NCBI GenBank assembly: GCA_963573305.1
Contig: OY754331.1
Span: 71,537,275 to 71,601,274 of the forward strand
Length of the DNA: 64,000 nucleotides
Direction: 5' to 3'
From: Pyrrhosoma nymphula
Taxonomy: Eukaryota > Arthropoda > Insecta > Odonata > Coenagrionidae
Shown: piece by piece, positions 25,201 through 37,160 of the stretch
How the letters are laid out: each line of letters opens with the position of its first letter
Numbering within the stretch: the stretch's first letter is position 1
Notes under the pieces: generated by a model
What the model saw: only the letters and a program-made list of their open reading frames with translations
What the model was told of the DNA's origin: nothing
Databases searched by the model: none
Position numbers and translations under genes: made by a program

Positions 25201-27373
25201 GAAATCTTATCTTGATTTTTTGTCGGGGTACAATCTTTCTTAAAATACGAATATGCGAAATTAGCGCTGAGAAAAATTCATCGACCTGGACTGGGATGTA
25301 AACCCACATTTCCCTTATTCGCAAGAAGTTCAGCATCCAATTAGATACCGAAACCTCTCATCAATTGTGAAATTCACAGTGCAGTTAGAGGATCTAGATG
25401 TCTTCAAAAGGCATCGCGCATATTATGCCCCAAGATACGTCAGTTCACATGGTGCCACAGTCCACGAGATTAAATCCACTTTTAATAAACATAAGATGTA
25501 AACGCACACGAGGATTAAAGTAGGTACCGTGGGACCAGCAACTTAAACGAGAGTCTACTGCTGCTGAGATATACGGTTGCGTAAAAATCGCATTGGATTC
25601 ATTCATTCGTCACGGACTGTCCCGTAGTGCCAAGAATGCTCTTAGAATAGTTTCATTTAGAATTTTAAAGGGTTTTCTTCCCACTAATGATGTTCAAAGA
25701 TTTCTTTTACGGTAACATTACCGTGAAATCTTTACTAATACTCACTGATCATCATGAAGATCGTAAAACGTAAAACCCACAAAATTTAGCAATGACATGG
25801 AAATATTTACTTTCATTTTGCACTTATAAAACACTTTGAATAAAGCACCCAGAATAATTTCATTCCTGCGTGTTCTGCTGATACGTTAGTAATCACTTAA
25901 ATGACCCCATATATTCCCGTATTTGTCAATTATACCGTTAAAATCTTTATTGCTTAAATCTGCATCATGAGTGTATTTAATTAGGTATTACATAAACCTG
26001 TTTCGTGAAAACATAATGAGCTCTCTTTCATAGATCGTTCCCGGTTTTACGACAAATTCATTTATTTTCTTGTAGGACTCATAAATGGAGCTGAGCTAAT
26101 AAGGCAGAATGCTTGCCATTGGTATGTTTTTACTAACCAATAAAACATCACCGCGATTAACCATAAACTTCCGCAGTATAAACTTAATTGAAAATTTAAT
26201 ACCCCGCCACTGTTAAACGACGAGTATAATTTATTTTTACATTAAATAAGAAACCCTAACGAGCTCCACGGCCGATTTCTATAATTTCTATTCACCTACA
26301 CGTTTTACCACAACCAGGCACGGTTTAAAAAATCGTACTTCTCGAGTAGATTATAAATATTAATTTTATTGAAAAAGTAACTTTTTTGGTTAACAGCGAT
26401 TTTTTGCCATCATATTTTGCTGTTCCTATGACATTACTGAAGCGGTCTTTTAGTTAGCTTGTTAGCAAAAAAAAAAAACACCCTTGGGTCTTCACGGAGG
26501 ACATCGAAACAACAAGAAAGCCACAAATCATGAACAGGAATGATTGGCTTTAAATTGCCATAAACATGGATGAGGCTTCTAATATTAAAAAATATAATTT
26601 CAAAAATAGCCAATCTCCATATTTTACACATTAATAACTGATAATATGAAAAAAAAATCAAAACTTTCACGCTCACTGTTGACAAATAAGCGGAAGACGG
26701 TAGATCAAGACTGAAAATCAATACAGTATTCCAGCCTGACGAAGACTGCAAAACAGCAGCGAGAAACTGACGCGATGTTATAAAAAATGTGAAGTATTTT
26801 TTAAAAATTGCTGTGAGTGAAAAACGTAGCACTTTCAAAGACTTTTGCAGTTTTATAAGTGATTTTATATACACGTACTTTTAACAACAGAAGCTCGAGA
26901 GAAGGAAACTGGTGTAACCATACAACAATAACCAGAGACCTAGAGCAATACAGAAGTTTCGATAGTTAAATCATATTAACTTTTATATGTAAATGAGAGC
27001 ATAAATGTGCTCACCTATCCGCTGCCAGCATGATTTCGAATTGACTTACCTATTTTCTCTTAGTATGAAGGGTGGTACCATTGTAATTGAGAAATTTGAC
27101 ATCCTTTATAATTTTTTATTGAATACCATCCTTGTTCTTCCTCGGCTGTTCCTCCCAATCACAGCTCCGTCCATTATGGTTTTCAGGAATATGTTATGAC
27201 CAGTCCCGCCAAGTTCAGTGCGATTTCATTGTTTTTTGGTTTAATTTTTGAATCCGTTCGATAGGTGGTTTAGTGAGGACGTGGTAAGGACTTTGAGGCA
27301 TATTGTTTACGAACGGCGGCTTGTGGGGATTTCCGATTGTTGGAATAGAAAAAGATTGATTGCTCGACTAAAA
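25201..27373. other. No gene recognised
   Basis: AT-rich. A minus-strand frame of 146 codons (26874-26434) is the only long one. It is rich in Phe, Leu, Ile and Ser, as expected from AT-rich DNA read by chance, and shows no motif. Confidence 0.5.
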
Positions 27374-27481
27374 ATGAGAAAAAGATCTTGCCTTGTTCCT
27401 GGATGCTCCACAGGGTATTCCGCAATCGTGAGAAAGAACAAAATGTTAGGCGTGAAGAACAGAAGCTTGTTTAAGGCTAAT
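27374..27481 (+). CDS. Candidate first exon of a THAP zinc-finger protein
   Basis: From an ATG at 27374 the frame reads MRKRSCLVPGCSTGYSA, followed by NRSLFKAN, and then reaches a strong donor (AAT|GTAAGT) at 27482. The C-x4-C pair near the N-terminus, the 'GC.tGY' step and the 'SLFK' strand match the beginning of THAP domains. THAP domains bind DNA through a C2CH zinc site and occur in P-element transposases and in host proteins derived from them. The second half of the domain (C-x2-H) should lie in a later exon; I did not find it downstream. The open frame extends upstream to 27248 without a better start. It may be a host gene or a remnant of a transposase. Confidence 0.4.
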
Positions 27482-29105
27482 GTAAGTACTCTCATGTATT
27501 CTTCACGTTACCGTATAGCAAGTTATGGTCGATGCTGATGATTACCTCTATATCCATTGCAGACCTCTTATTATTTTGACAGATTTTGGTTTTTCTTCTC
27601 TATGTGATGTAAATTTCTTTGATGTGATAATTGAAAGTATGTATTACCGAATTCATGTACTCGTGAATTACGCTCATTACCCATACCGTCGCTAATGATT
27701 TTGCTTTGTAAACGTGAACATTTATATTTGACGAATAAAACCATTAGTTTCTTCCTAACTAGCCGTAATTTCAGAAAGTGCGAAAAGGATGGAAGTATTA
27801 AATTCATTATCTTAATGTTAATTTAAATTAAGAAAAGAAAAACAATTCAGTTGTCATGGAGGGCAAGTTTGTTTGACACTTGGAATTCTCACTTGAAACA
27901 GACACCAACAATGTTCGTTAGTCATATAAATTAAATCTCGTTTTATATTAATCCGTTCCTGTGAGACGAGTTAATTAGTTAAAATAATAAAACGCAATAG
28001 AAAATACGTGATACATAGAGATCATCTGATTCCATGCCTCATTTAGGACAGCATCATAAAGCCAAAGTTAGGAGCCTGTTATCCTTAGGTTATGACAATA
28101 ATGATTCCAAAAATGTGTCACTTCTACTTCGCAGAGCCTCCATGAAGAATTTGTTTCCTCCAGCTCTATGTATGATCTCTTCTCTGATAATGCACTCCGT
28201 CCATTTAACGCACATAACCATGAACTGTGAACGTACAAATGTATTCGTCCAAACAATACGTATGCATCTGCTATGCTGGCGAGACGATGGGAACAAGGTT
28301 GAAATGAGCTCGATTCACGTGGAAATGGCGGCCATTCGATGATGGTTCGGGAGGACGGAGTAAAAACTAGGTGGAAAAGGAGGAACTGGATGAAAGGAAA
28401 ACAGTTGATTGAAATCTAAGCAGTGGGGAAGCAGCCCTTTTCGAAACGAAATAGTATGCCGGTCCCATCACCTTTTAAGACCATGCTCCTTTAAGGATAG
28501 ATAGCTCTCACTCTACACCCATAATTTCCCCTTTTTTCAAAGCCCTCCGGGCCATCCCGAGGGAAATCAAATCCTGAGGGAAGAAAATGAGAGACCAAAG
28601 GGGGTGGTGGAAGAGATTGAGTGAGAAAAAAAGGATCCAGCCGAAACGGAAGACGGACAGAATTGCTGAAAGTTCTCCTGCCGTCAAATAGAAAAAAGGG
28701 GGTACGCGTATGAAGAAGAAATGGTACTGAGCGAACACATCCAAGGAGAAAATGTTTTCTCAATGATTAGTATATCACCTTGATAGCTACGAAATGTCTA
28801 CATTGAAAGTTTGGCAAAAAGCAGGCTTAAAACGCAGCGATTGATGTGCAATCAGGTAAAATTTCCTTTTTATGTATATCTACATTTACACACTGTCCCC
28901 TCAAGGGCGGGACAGAAGAGTTTTTCGAACACCGGACATAAAAGGAAAGGCACAGGAAAGGGAATTGGATGACGGCAAAAGACGAAAATTGAAATAAGGT
29001 TAACGGATTAGGGTCTTGCTCTCCTCATTTTTGATCATGGATAGTGCATTTGAATGAAGAATTCTAAAAACTACCTCTTCGAAAGTGAATATCATTTAAT
29101 TTGTC
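27482..29105. other. No gene recognised
   Basis: Possible intron or spacer. A patch at 28490-28770 is purine-rich on the plus strand, which produces two overlapping Phe-rich minus-strand frames of 90 and 78 codons that look like composition artefacts. Confidence 0.5.
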
Positions 29106-29125
29106 TAATGCGCCTTTTCTATAGA
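29106..29125. repeat. LINE target-site duplication, left
   Basis: TAATGCGCCTTTTCTATAGA matches 30911-30930 at 18 of 20 bases. Confidence 0.75.
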
Positions 29126-29179
29126 AAAATAAGGTTTTTTAAGAATGAATACATTCCAAGCCCTTATGGGGTGAAGAAC

Positions 29180-30893
29180 AAAGAAGGACGTTTATTAATA
29201 TAAAGTCAAAAGGTAATGGAAAGATGGCGTGAGTATTTCTCTGAATTGCTAAACGTTGACGAAGTAGGTATCCCACTAAACCAAGGCGACCAGGCCAACT
29301 ACCATCATGTTCAACCTAATGTGGAACCTCCAAACAGAGAAGAAGTGAAGGATGGTGTTACATTCTTAAAAGGCAACAAAGCATCAGGAAAAGATGAAAT
29401 CACAGCAGAAGTATTGAAAAAGGTGACATTATAATTGATAGACTATGGGGAATAATATTGAAAATATGGTAAAAGGAAGCAATGCCAGCCGATTGAAAAA
29501 GGTGACATTATAATTGATAGACTATGGGGAATAATATTGAAAATATGGGAAAAGGAAGCGATGCCAGCCGATTGGCAGGAAGCAATAGCAGTACCCATAC
29601 ACAAGAAAGAATAGAAAGAAGATTGCAATAATTTCAGAGGTATCGCACTTCTCAGCATTCCATATAAAGTATTCGCAAAAATAATCAGTAGTCGCTTAGA
29701 ATGTTATACGAACAAAATTATCAAAGAGCATCAGGCAGGGTTTATGAAAGACATGTCGACTACAAATCAAATATTCTCTATAAAAGAAAGTATATCCAAA
29801 TACTGAGAGTACAAAAAGGAGTTTTACGCAATTTTTATCGACTGCCAAAAGGCGTATGACAGTATAAATAGAGATAGATTGTGGAGAAAAATGGATAAGA
29901 TGGGGATCCCAAGAAAATTTATAAATCTAGCAAAGCTGAGCAACACAGAATCAAGGGGCTTTGTACGGATCAATGGAAATATTTCCGAGCCGTTTAAAAT
30001 AAGCACAGGGGTAAGGCAGGGAGATGGGCTCTCCCCAATTCTATTTAATATTGCAATTGAGGAAGCACTGGAAAAAGTAGCAGAGATGGACCTTGGCATC
30101 AAAATTGGGACCAAAATAAACGTTTTAGCCTTTGCAGACGACGTAGCAATATTCGCAGAAAGTTTAGAAGATTTAACAATGTTGACAAATGTATTTAGGA
30201 AGGAAACGGAAAAAATAGGACTGAAAATAAATTATACAAAAACTAAATACATGCATTTTTCAAGACGCCAAAATATAAATACAGGTCCTCTGCAAATAGA
30301 TGGTCTTGAATTTGAAAAAGTAGACCATTTTAAATATTTAGGAGTAATTTTAACAAATGACAACACGGTAGAGCCAGAAATACAAAACAGGTTAAACCTC
30401 GCCAACAGATGTCTGCATGCATGCAACCGAATTCTATTTTCTAAAGCCCTGTCGCACAAACCAAAATTAGACTTTAAAAAACAATAATATCCCCAGTACT
30501 ACTCTACGGATCCGAAACATGGAGGCTGTCTAAGAAGGATGAGAAAAAACTAATAGTGTTCGAGAATAAGATAAGTATTGCGAAAAATCTATGGGCCCAC
30601 ATACGAAGAAGGACAATGGAAAAAACACAACAGAGAAATCGGGAATAAATACATAAACATCCAGACATAACAAGTGAAATAAGGCAAGAAGAATCAGGTG
30701 GGCTGGACATATTCTAAGGAAAGAGGAGGGTTGTCTGCTGAAGGAGGTACATACCCCGGGGAAGACCACGGCTAAGATGGTGGGACCAAGTGAGAACGGA
30801 TATGCAAAAAATTGGAGCAACAGAAAGAGAGGTAGAAGATCCAAGTGGAGGGGATTTGTTGATGCGGCTAAATATTGCCTTAGATATAGATGG
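29180..30893 (+). pseudogene. LINE reverse transcriptase, partial, frameshifted
   Basis: The order is typical. First comes MERWREYFSELLN (29216) in the linker, then EVKDGVTFLKGNKASGKDEI. After the duplication come PADWQEA, FRGIALLSIPYKVFAKI, EHQAGF, the catalytic-site block FIDCQKAYDSINRDRLW, GVRQGDGLSPILFN, and FADDVAIFAE, the family's form of the catalytic YxDD motif. HFKYLGVIL follows. From 30488 the tail continues in other frames with ETWRLSKKDEKK, IRWAGHILRKE and RPRLRWWDQVRTDMQ, ending LDIDGPG. The frame from 29879 to 30487 is open for 202 codons. Stops occur at 29434, near 29611 and near 29804, plus a shift at 30487. The style is that of RTE/CR1/Jockey-type elements; I cannot fix the clade. 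Confidence 0.85.
29414..29571 (+). repeat. 79-base tandem duplication inside the LINE
   Basis: Two units (29414-29492 and 29493-29571) are nearly identical, both starting TTGAAAAAGGTGACATTATA. Because 79 is not a multiple of three, the duplication shifts the reading frame and explains the stop at 29434. Confidence 0.9.
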
Positions 30894-30910
30894 CCCTGGG
30901 AGTAAGTAAG

Positions 30911-30930
30911 TAATGCGCCTGTTCTACAGA
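30911..30930. repeat. LINE target-site duplication, right
   Basis: TAATGCGCCTGTTCTACAGA, 18 of 20 bases identical to 29106-29125. Confidence 0.75.
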
Positions 30931-31039
30931 TGTAGTAAGGGCGTAAATGGTATCCACCGTGTCGAACTGAAACTTCTAAGATACGAGTTTTTCTTGTTAC
31001 CTTAGCCGAGAGTGTAACTTTTACGTCTCTTGTCATCAT

Positions 31040-31480
31040 AAGTCATCAATCTTAATTATTATTCTTGTTGACAGCGTAATCCATACTACCATGTTCCCTG
31101 CTGACTCGATTATGGCCTTGTGGCTCTTTGTTTCATATCCCGTTTTCGTTATTTTTTTGTGCCTCGATCTTCCATCATATAGCTTTCCATTCTATTTTCC
31201 CTTCTACCATGTTCCAAACAAATCCGTTGGGTTTCAAATGATGGTCCATCCATTTAGAACTTGTTTTCCTAATAGCGAGCCGAGCCATATTATATTTCAT
31301 TTTCTATTCTTCTGTATCCTTCCTCGTCTCCGATCCTATCCATAAAATTGGTCTTCCACGCCTATCTATAGCACCAAGTTTCTGAAGTGGGTATTTTCCT
31401 CTTTCCCTGCTTTCCAACGTTTCATGTCTCTAAGCCATGCAACGCAACACCCCACACAATGTTTTCCGACTCTGAGCCAC
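31040..31480 (-). mobile_element. Probable LINE 3' tail on the minus strand
   Basis: Read on the minus strand, pieces such as RIGDEEGYRRI, LNGWTI and IEGKIEWK follow the order of LINE C-terminal tails ('RVGDEEVLRRI', 'LNGW', 'IEGKI'), with many stops. The nucleotide match is weaker than for the plus-strand tails elsewhere in the window. An unrelated origin is possible. Confidence 0.4.
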
Positions 31481-31499
31481 TAGCTACCTCAAATCCAGT

Positions 31500-34100
31500 C
31501 CTTTTAATCAGTCCTTATATATACTTATAACCTTAAGTCCAGTTTTAATACACTTTCAATCCGCCCAGGCTCATTCAATTCAACGATTTTCCTCTGTGTT
31601 TCTCTACGAACGCTAAATATTTATGCGATGAGTTATTTATGCATAATTTACCTTCATAACCCACAACCACCATTCTTACAACTAGAAAACAAATGAAAAT
31701 TTGAGTGATAAGCCCAGTAGGGACAAACTCATATTGAACTCCTATTCAAGTTCTATCGGGAAAAAGATTAGATGTCATGTCATATTCGAATAATTACATT
31801 CTTCAAAGCGGAAATGGGTTGCAAAAGTCGATGGAGAACGCATTGAGAGGTAATGAAATGCAGAAGATGGTGATAGAAGGGCGGATAGGATAACCGATCG
31901 AGGGATTGATGAGAAGAATCTTGTATGGTACAAAGGGAGGTAGGGATTGCATTGGTTTTTAATATGAATTGAACAACGAAAAAATACATAGTCTTGTCAT
32001 AGGAAACCTTAGAGAAGAATAGAAGTGGTCGAGTTAAACATTGGCAGAACTGCCCATAGGCCGAACGTTAATTTGGTTGAATTGCAATAAAATAATTTTA
32101 CCTAAAGATAACATTTTTACTCCTATTTACCAATTCAAATCTTGGTCCTACTAGTTCGTGCAAATATAACTAAGTTGGTGCAATACTGCGTTAGAAAAGA
32201 ATGTTAGGCATCCAGAAATCAAGGTACTTTTCCAATTTACGATACATAATGCTTTTACAACCAATTTCTAGGGGCTCTGAATTTTGAAACAAATATCCGT
32301 TGAAGTAATAATCGTGAACTGCGCTTGAGGAAAATGTTTCGCTAACTCGACGACTTGCTAGACATGACAAAAAAATAAGATTCACTGTAGAGCTACTGGG
32401 TTATAACAAACCAACGAGGAATATCCTTCAAATATTAAAAGGAATAATGGATGAACACTCTGAGATGGCGCATTGTAGAACGATAAAGAGGTCTCTGGTG
32501 ACGTAGATAATAGTAACAGGGCCACAGTATGGACGCCAAAAGACAGCGGAGCGTAGTGAAAATCTTAAATAAATTTAATTGCTTCACTTTAGCTCATTGC
32601 AAAAATAATTTTTATGCCACCAAATAGTTATATTATACCATCTTTAGCAATTCCCCTTTTTCGGCATTTAAATGATCATCACAAAAGTAATAAGTGCGCG
32701 TACCTAATGACCTGGCACAGTTGGCTGCCTTCCTTTGTTCATTGGGTTGCTTAATCTGCAAATCTATGGAGGGCAATGCGTTAAAAAAACGAAGTACTAA
32801 GAATAATGGGAGGTTATAAAATTATTTCACAGGATGAACTTGCGTATAAATGAGCATTAATTGACAGCCAACCAACAATGATGCGAATACACTAAGCTGG
32901 TGTACCTCACACTTCCACGTCCTTAAGTAAACTACCCTGAAATGATAATCATAGGTCGAGGAAAGTTTCACTTTTCTGATAGGTAACAACATACTGCAGG
33001 AGACTCCTTTCTTTTAACATTCATCAATGAAACACGAGCACGTCCTGTCTCGGACATGTTTCACGAAGATGCTCTGCTTCCTCAACTTCTGTGTCGTAGT
33101 TTAACCACCACCAGGGAATAGCGCCCTCTGCGGCAACACATCGTGTATCCTCGTACCATCACCTTACTGGATGCCATGTTAGTTCCATATAAGTGCAATC
33201 CCCAATGTGAGACCCAGGACTTCAAGCATTCCGTTATCTGCCTGGGGCATATCCCACAAGGACCCCCATCAGTAACGCTCTCGTACATTTCTGCATAGGA
33301 CGGATCTCCGCAACCAATTTGTGAGTTTCTCATGCCTTGAGATGTACCTCTCGGCGAATTACTCTACTAAGAGTATCGTTTTGCATATAGAGAGGCGGGG
33401 GATGAAATATTTAAACCAATAAAATGCTAAAACAAACTAGTTGTGTACGTTGGGAAATGAATTACATATTCAATAGCATATTTGATTCCGAGATACAGAC
33501 GCGTCAACAGTCTCAATAATTCGTTTTTAATATTACCTCTAACGCTAACTAAAATTCCAGATTAGATAACTAAGTACAAAAACTGTGGTGGAAGCAATAG
33601 CTTCGATGCCAAATTCACGATTTCACACAAATTAATCCTCGGTCACTCTTCAAAATGACGAGGCAAATCATGAATGTAAATATGAAAGGGCACAATATTT
33701 ATTTTTCTCTAATCCCTTGTAAAATTGAGTTGTGTTCACAAATTTGGAAATCATTATCTTTAATATTCAAACGGTAACATATTATACATTGGCAGAAATA
33801 AATCGATATTAAACTGGAAATATCATACATGAAAAACACGAACCATGAAAACTGGAAATATCATACATGAAAATTCATCGTACACCGCAGCAAAATGCAT
33901 TCATTTCATCGCTTTCGATTATCTTTACTGTCAGTAGCTAATTTTCCGAAGTTTTTAATCTCTTCAGATTACTTCCCACTATAGGCATTGTATAATTAAT
34001 ATAATTATTTATTTACTGATTAAATTGTAAATTGGCATGAAATGGCAAAGAAAAGAAAAAATATAGAACATAAAAATAATATAAATGAATGAAACATATA
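31500..34100. other. No gene recognised
   Basis: AT-rich spacer. A GC-richer patch at 33010-33340 carries an 83-codon minus-strand frame with several cysteines, not recognised. On the minus strand it also carries the phrase GAAACATGTCCGAGACAGGA, which looks like a dispersed repeat. A 25-base direct repeat (AAACTGGAAATATCATACAT) occurs at 33811 and 33848. Confidence 0.5.
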
Positions 34101-34109
34101 ATTTCACTT

Positions 34110-34590
34110 GAAGGGTTAGTTTTAAACATCTACTCCTAAAAGATTTAAGAGATTTAGGACTTTAAATTTGTTAAAATATATTTTATACTCAAGTTCATTA
34201 GGCAGCTGGTTCCAATCTTTTATAACCCTATTCAGAAATGAGTATTTGACAGCGTTGGTCTTTGGAGTTCTTAATTTTATTTTATAAGGGTGAACCTGGC
34301 AATATAATTTGGATTCACCATTCCGTCTTTTAATTCCTTCCATCCTATGTCTCCTGAGACAATCCTATATACTGCATCGAGTCTGCTTAGATTCCATCTC
34401 GTTTCAAGTTAGTCTTATCGCAGAACTTTTATCATTTCCTTAACGCTATCCTTTCTCCTGTGCCGACCCAACACGTACCTGGTAGCCATTCTTTCTACTT
34501 TTTCTATTTTCTTTTCTTGTCCAATCTCATAATTAAAATTTTCATGCCGTAGGGGTATATTCAACAATAGTCCTTGCAGTTGTTGTGTAC
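34110..34590 (-). mobile_element. CR1/Jockey-like LINE, C-terminal end, minus strand
   Basis: On the minus strand, frames between 34590 and 34344 give ATRYVLGRHRRKDSVKEMIK, then LETRWNLSRLDAVYRIV. The open 73-codon frame 34343-34122 gives KLRTPKTNAVKYSFLNRVIK, then DWNQLPNE. This is the standard end of CR1/Jockey-type polyproteins: 'AARFV.G.Y.R..SV..ML..L.W..L..RR...RL..LYKI', then 'SF..R.I.DWN.LP'. It terminates normally at 34122. Only the last 150 or so residues remain, with stops in the upstream part. It differs from the other LINE families in the window. Confidence 0.7.
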
Positions 34591-34769
34591 GCTAATTCTT
34601 TTATTTCCTAGTTGCTTCCTATAATATTACACATGACCCCAGGGTAGCGTCCCAAAGGCTTCCCGACAATGTAGTCACTGTGCAACCCCCACCTTAATCC
34701 CCTAAGTATTTACAATTATCACTGGGTTTCATCCACTCTTCCGTGATATTATAATTCCTTATCACACTC

Positions 34770-35096
34770 GTCCTACTATTAGATAAGGTGAAATATTGGC
34801 TTCCTATCCCGAGAGCCCAGGTTAAAATCCTGGAAACAGCGGAGATTTTTCAGTGGAATTTCTCTCTCCCACTTGGGTGCCATGTGGATTCCCAAGAACA
34901 ATTCTCCATCCGTCGGATGGGAAGTTGAAATTTTGGTCCTATTGGCGTATTTCGTAAAGAGTAGGCTAATACCGGAGCCGGGTTTCTCTCCCTCCTTCCG
35001 CACATTCCATTAACAGACAACCCACCGGTCTTCAATGGATCAAACTACTTCAGCCGTCGGTCGCCTTCCAAAAATAACCAACCAACAGTCATGAAA
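34770..35096 (+). mobile_element. tRNA-derived SINE, family A
   Basis: The head ATTGGCTTCCTATCCCGAGA is followed by a B-box-like GGTTAAAATCC and then CGGAGATTTTTCAGTGGAATT. The body includes AGTAGGCTAATACCGGAGCC and GGGTTTCTCTCCCTCC. The tail is AAATAACCAACCAACAG. The head and body match 44675-44860 plus 45403-45490, and the reverse strand of 37640-38005. Confidence 0.65.
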
Positions 35097-35135
35097 TAAC
35101 CATAAAAAAGGATAAAAACACAGAGTATACATTCC

Positions 35136-35216
35136 AAACTATTGAATACAAGAAAACCGATCTAGACTTTGACATATTGTGTCATCTTCATGGTTTTCTT
35201 GTATTAAATAGTGTGG
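35136..35216. repeat. Hairpin-forming inverted repeat, 25-base arms
   Basis: CCAAACTATTGAATACAAGA (with AAACC after it) is inverted at 35192-35216 with two or three mismatches. The loop of about 30 bases holds a TGAAGA-hairpin-AAAG motif on the minus strand. Confidence 0.7.
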
Positions 35217-36606
35217 ATTAATTACTCCGCGTTTATTCTTTATTATGAAGATGAAATAGTTCCACAAAGTGACGACTGGGATATAAGCGGGAAATGTGTA
35301 TTAACTAAGCGATCTATTTGCTCATACCTAAGTCCTACAAGTTCTTATCATCATTCGTATTGATTTTTTTGACGATTCAGGTGATCCACAAATTGATGTT
35401 TGCCATAAACGTTCGCCTGTCAAATAGAGACGAGGATGAAGGTTATGCTTACAGCAGCAGGATAAAAGCTATGCTACACCAGCTTTTATGATTTTTCAAA
35501 TGTATTTACAGGCTGAGCCGATCAAAGTAATAAGGAGTGCTGTAATATGCCATGTGCAAGCGGTTATACACCGTTATTTCCAGATGAATCATACCTTCTT
35601 TTAAAGGAGACCGACCGCAGAAGGGTAGGTCACCTTTAAGATCATGGAAATATTGCTCTCAGAGTGACTCAAAATATAGGTTGAGTTTTATTTCGCCCCT
35701 TTCCGCCCACCTTAGGTATACATTAACTCAGTTTTCCAACATATATGTATAATTCAAGATGCAAACGAGAATAATCTTGGCCAAAATTCAATGTTATGCT
35801 CTTCCCAAGAATATTCACGTAAATGTTCGAAATTTTTCAATAATGAACAAGAATGTTTTCGGAAGGTCATCTGCCGTTAACACTATCAACTTCCTTTAAA
35901 TCCATTATAAACCTTAACAAACCTTCACTAGCTCAGGCAGTAATAGAGCTTACGTTTTCGGTAGATCATACAACGTTGATGACAAGAATAATTGTAGCCA
36001 GCGTAAAATGTCTTACAGATAATATAATTTAGTTCCGATGTTAGTTTCCAGAAGTTATTTATTTATTCTTAAAGTAAAAGAACTGAGAGATCACACTTTA
36101 GAAGAGGAAGCAGCACCGGTGAATCATTCATCATCACCTAATATGTCTACTGTTTTATTAATTCCCATTTAGACTAAGACGTTATTTTGAATACCTAAAA
36201 CATTTGCATAGGCAGCGATATTAAAAAATAGTGACATAAACACAATTTCCAAAATGAAAAAAGAGTTTTGTATTTAAATCCTCGTACACCACCATTTTGA
36301 TGCAAAATGCAGCATTTGTGCCGTCTCTTTTATTGTTTAGTTCATAAGGGCAGTTAACGACCGTTACAATCATTACATGTGACATCATGAGGCAAATGAA
36401 CACACGACAGCGAGATTTAAAAAAAATATAAGAATAAACTACCCAAAATAAAAGAGAGGTTGGCACTCATATCTTCATTAGTCACCATTGCAATTCAAGC
36501 TGCAGACTTTCTGTCGCGTCTTTAATTAATTTTTCTATAAGGGCAGGTTGCCACCGTTACAAATATTACATTTGGCGTTGTAAACTGCAGGGATACAAAA
36601 GCTCAT
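35217..36606. other. No gene recognised
   Basis: AT-rich spacer with one unrecognised 81-codon minus-strand frame (36466-36221). Confidence 0.5.
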
Positions 36607-36937
36607 CCTGGGGGGTTGTGTTTGAACCGCTCGACATAATTTCGACAAGTAACTGAGGAGTCAAGCGGTACAATAGAGATAGGTTCGCGATTTTGGACGG
36701 TTTGAAACATTCAGATGGATAAATTGAGTGTATGATATGTTGATTATTGCGACTGCAATCGAGATATTCGATTCCATCGACGATATCCCGGTTAAAAAAC
36801 CCGATCGGAAAGGCTGCGTGAGATTTTTACGAATGGTTCAAATACTCCAAATTTTCGCACCCTTCGTGATTTTACCACGTGACTCCTTAGTTACATGACC
36901 AAAATTATCTCAAGTGTTTCAAACAAAACCCCCCCGG
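36607..36937. mobile_element. MITE with about 100-base inverted ends
   Basis: The left end CCTGGGGGGTTGTGTTTGAA, then GTAACTGAGGAGTCAAG, is matched on the opposite strand at the right end by CCGGGGGGGTTTTGTTTGAA, then GTAACTAAGGAGTCACG. Similarity continues for about 100 bases per arm with scattered changes, leaving only some 130 bases between them. I see no clear target duplication. Runs of G at the termini occur in several superfamilies, so I do not assign one. Confidence 0.7.
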
Positions 36938-37160
36938 ACAGACAACGACGGGATAACTATAGCGGTGGTTTCGCGTTCCAATACTGAAATTAACTTTTGA
37001 GCCTGTGAAAAGGTGATTAGTTTATATGAAAAGAAGTTCATGTATGCGAGACCATCAATATAAGTTCCTATTTTTAAATACTTTCTTCTCCGCTTCTACA
37101 TTATTATTCTCCTACGTTTATCTGTCTTCAAATTCCCCCCAAAACATATTGGTCCTTTAG

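Larger units (their letters stand above)
29126..30910 (+). mobile_element. Non-LTR retrotransposon (LINE), 5'-truncated, with target duplication
   Basis: A 1.8 kb plus-strand insertion holds a reverse transcriptase and its C-terminal tail. It is flanked by 20-base direct repeats with two mismatches. The 3' end is a short tandem AGTAAGTAAG rather than poly-A. The 5' end begins inside the linker before the reverse transcriptase, so the endonuclease domain and any first open frame are missing. An internal 79-base tandem duplication at 29414-29571 is private to this copy. Long duplications and 5' truncation are normal results of target-primed reverse transcription. The relatively intact reverse transcriptase frame and well-kept duplication suggest a younger insertion than the other LINE pieces here. 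Confidence 0.85.

Noticed and set aside
26434..26874. 146-codon minus-strand open frame
   Set aside because: Hydrophobic, AT-driven composition with no motif, splice signals or conserved pattern.
31790..31960. Another LINE tail on the plus strand
   Set aside because: Pieces such as KMVIEGRIG hint at one, but the run is too short and broken to support.
33010..33340. Cys-rich minus-strand frame as a gene
   Set aside because: No spacing typical of zinc fingers, and the surrounding phrase looks like a dispersed repeat.
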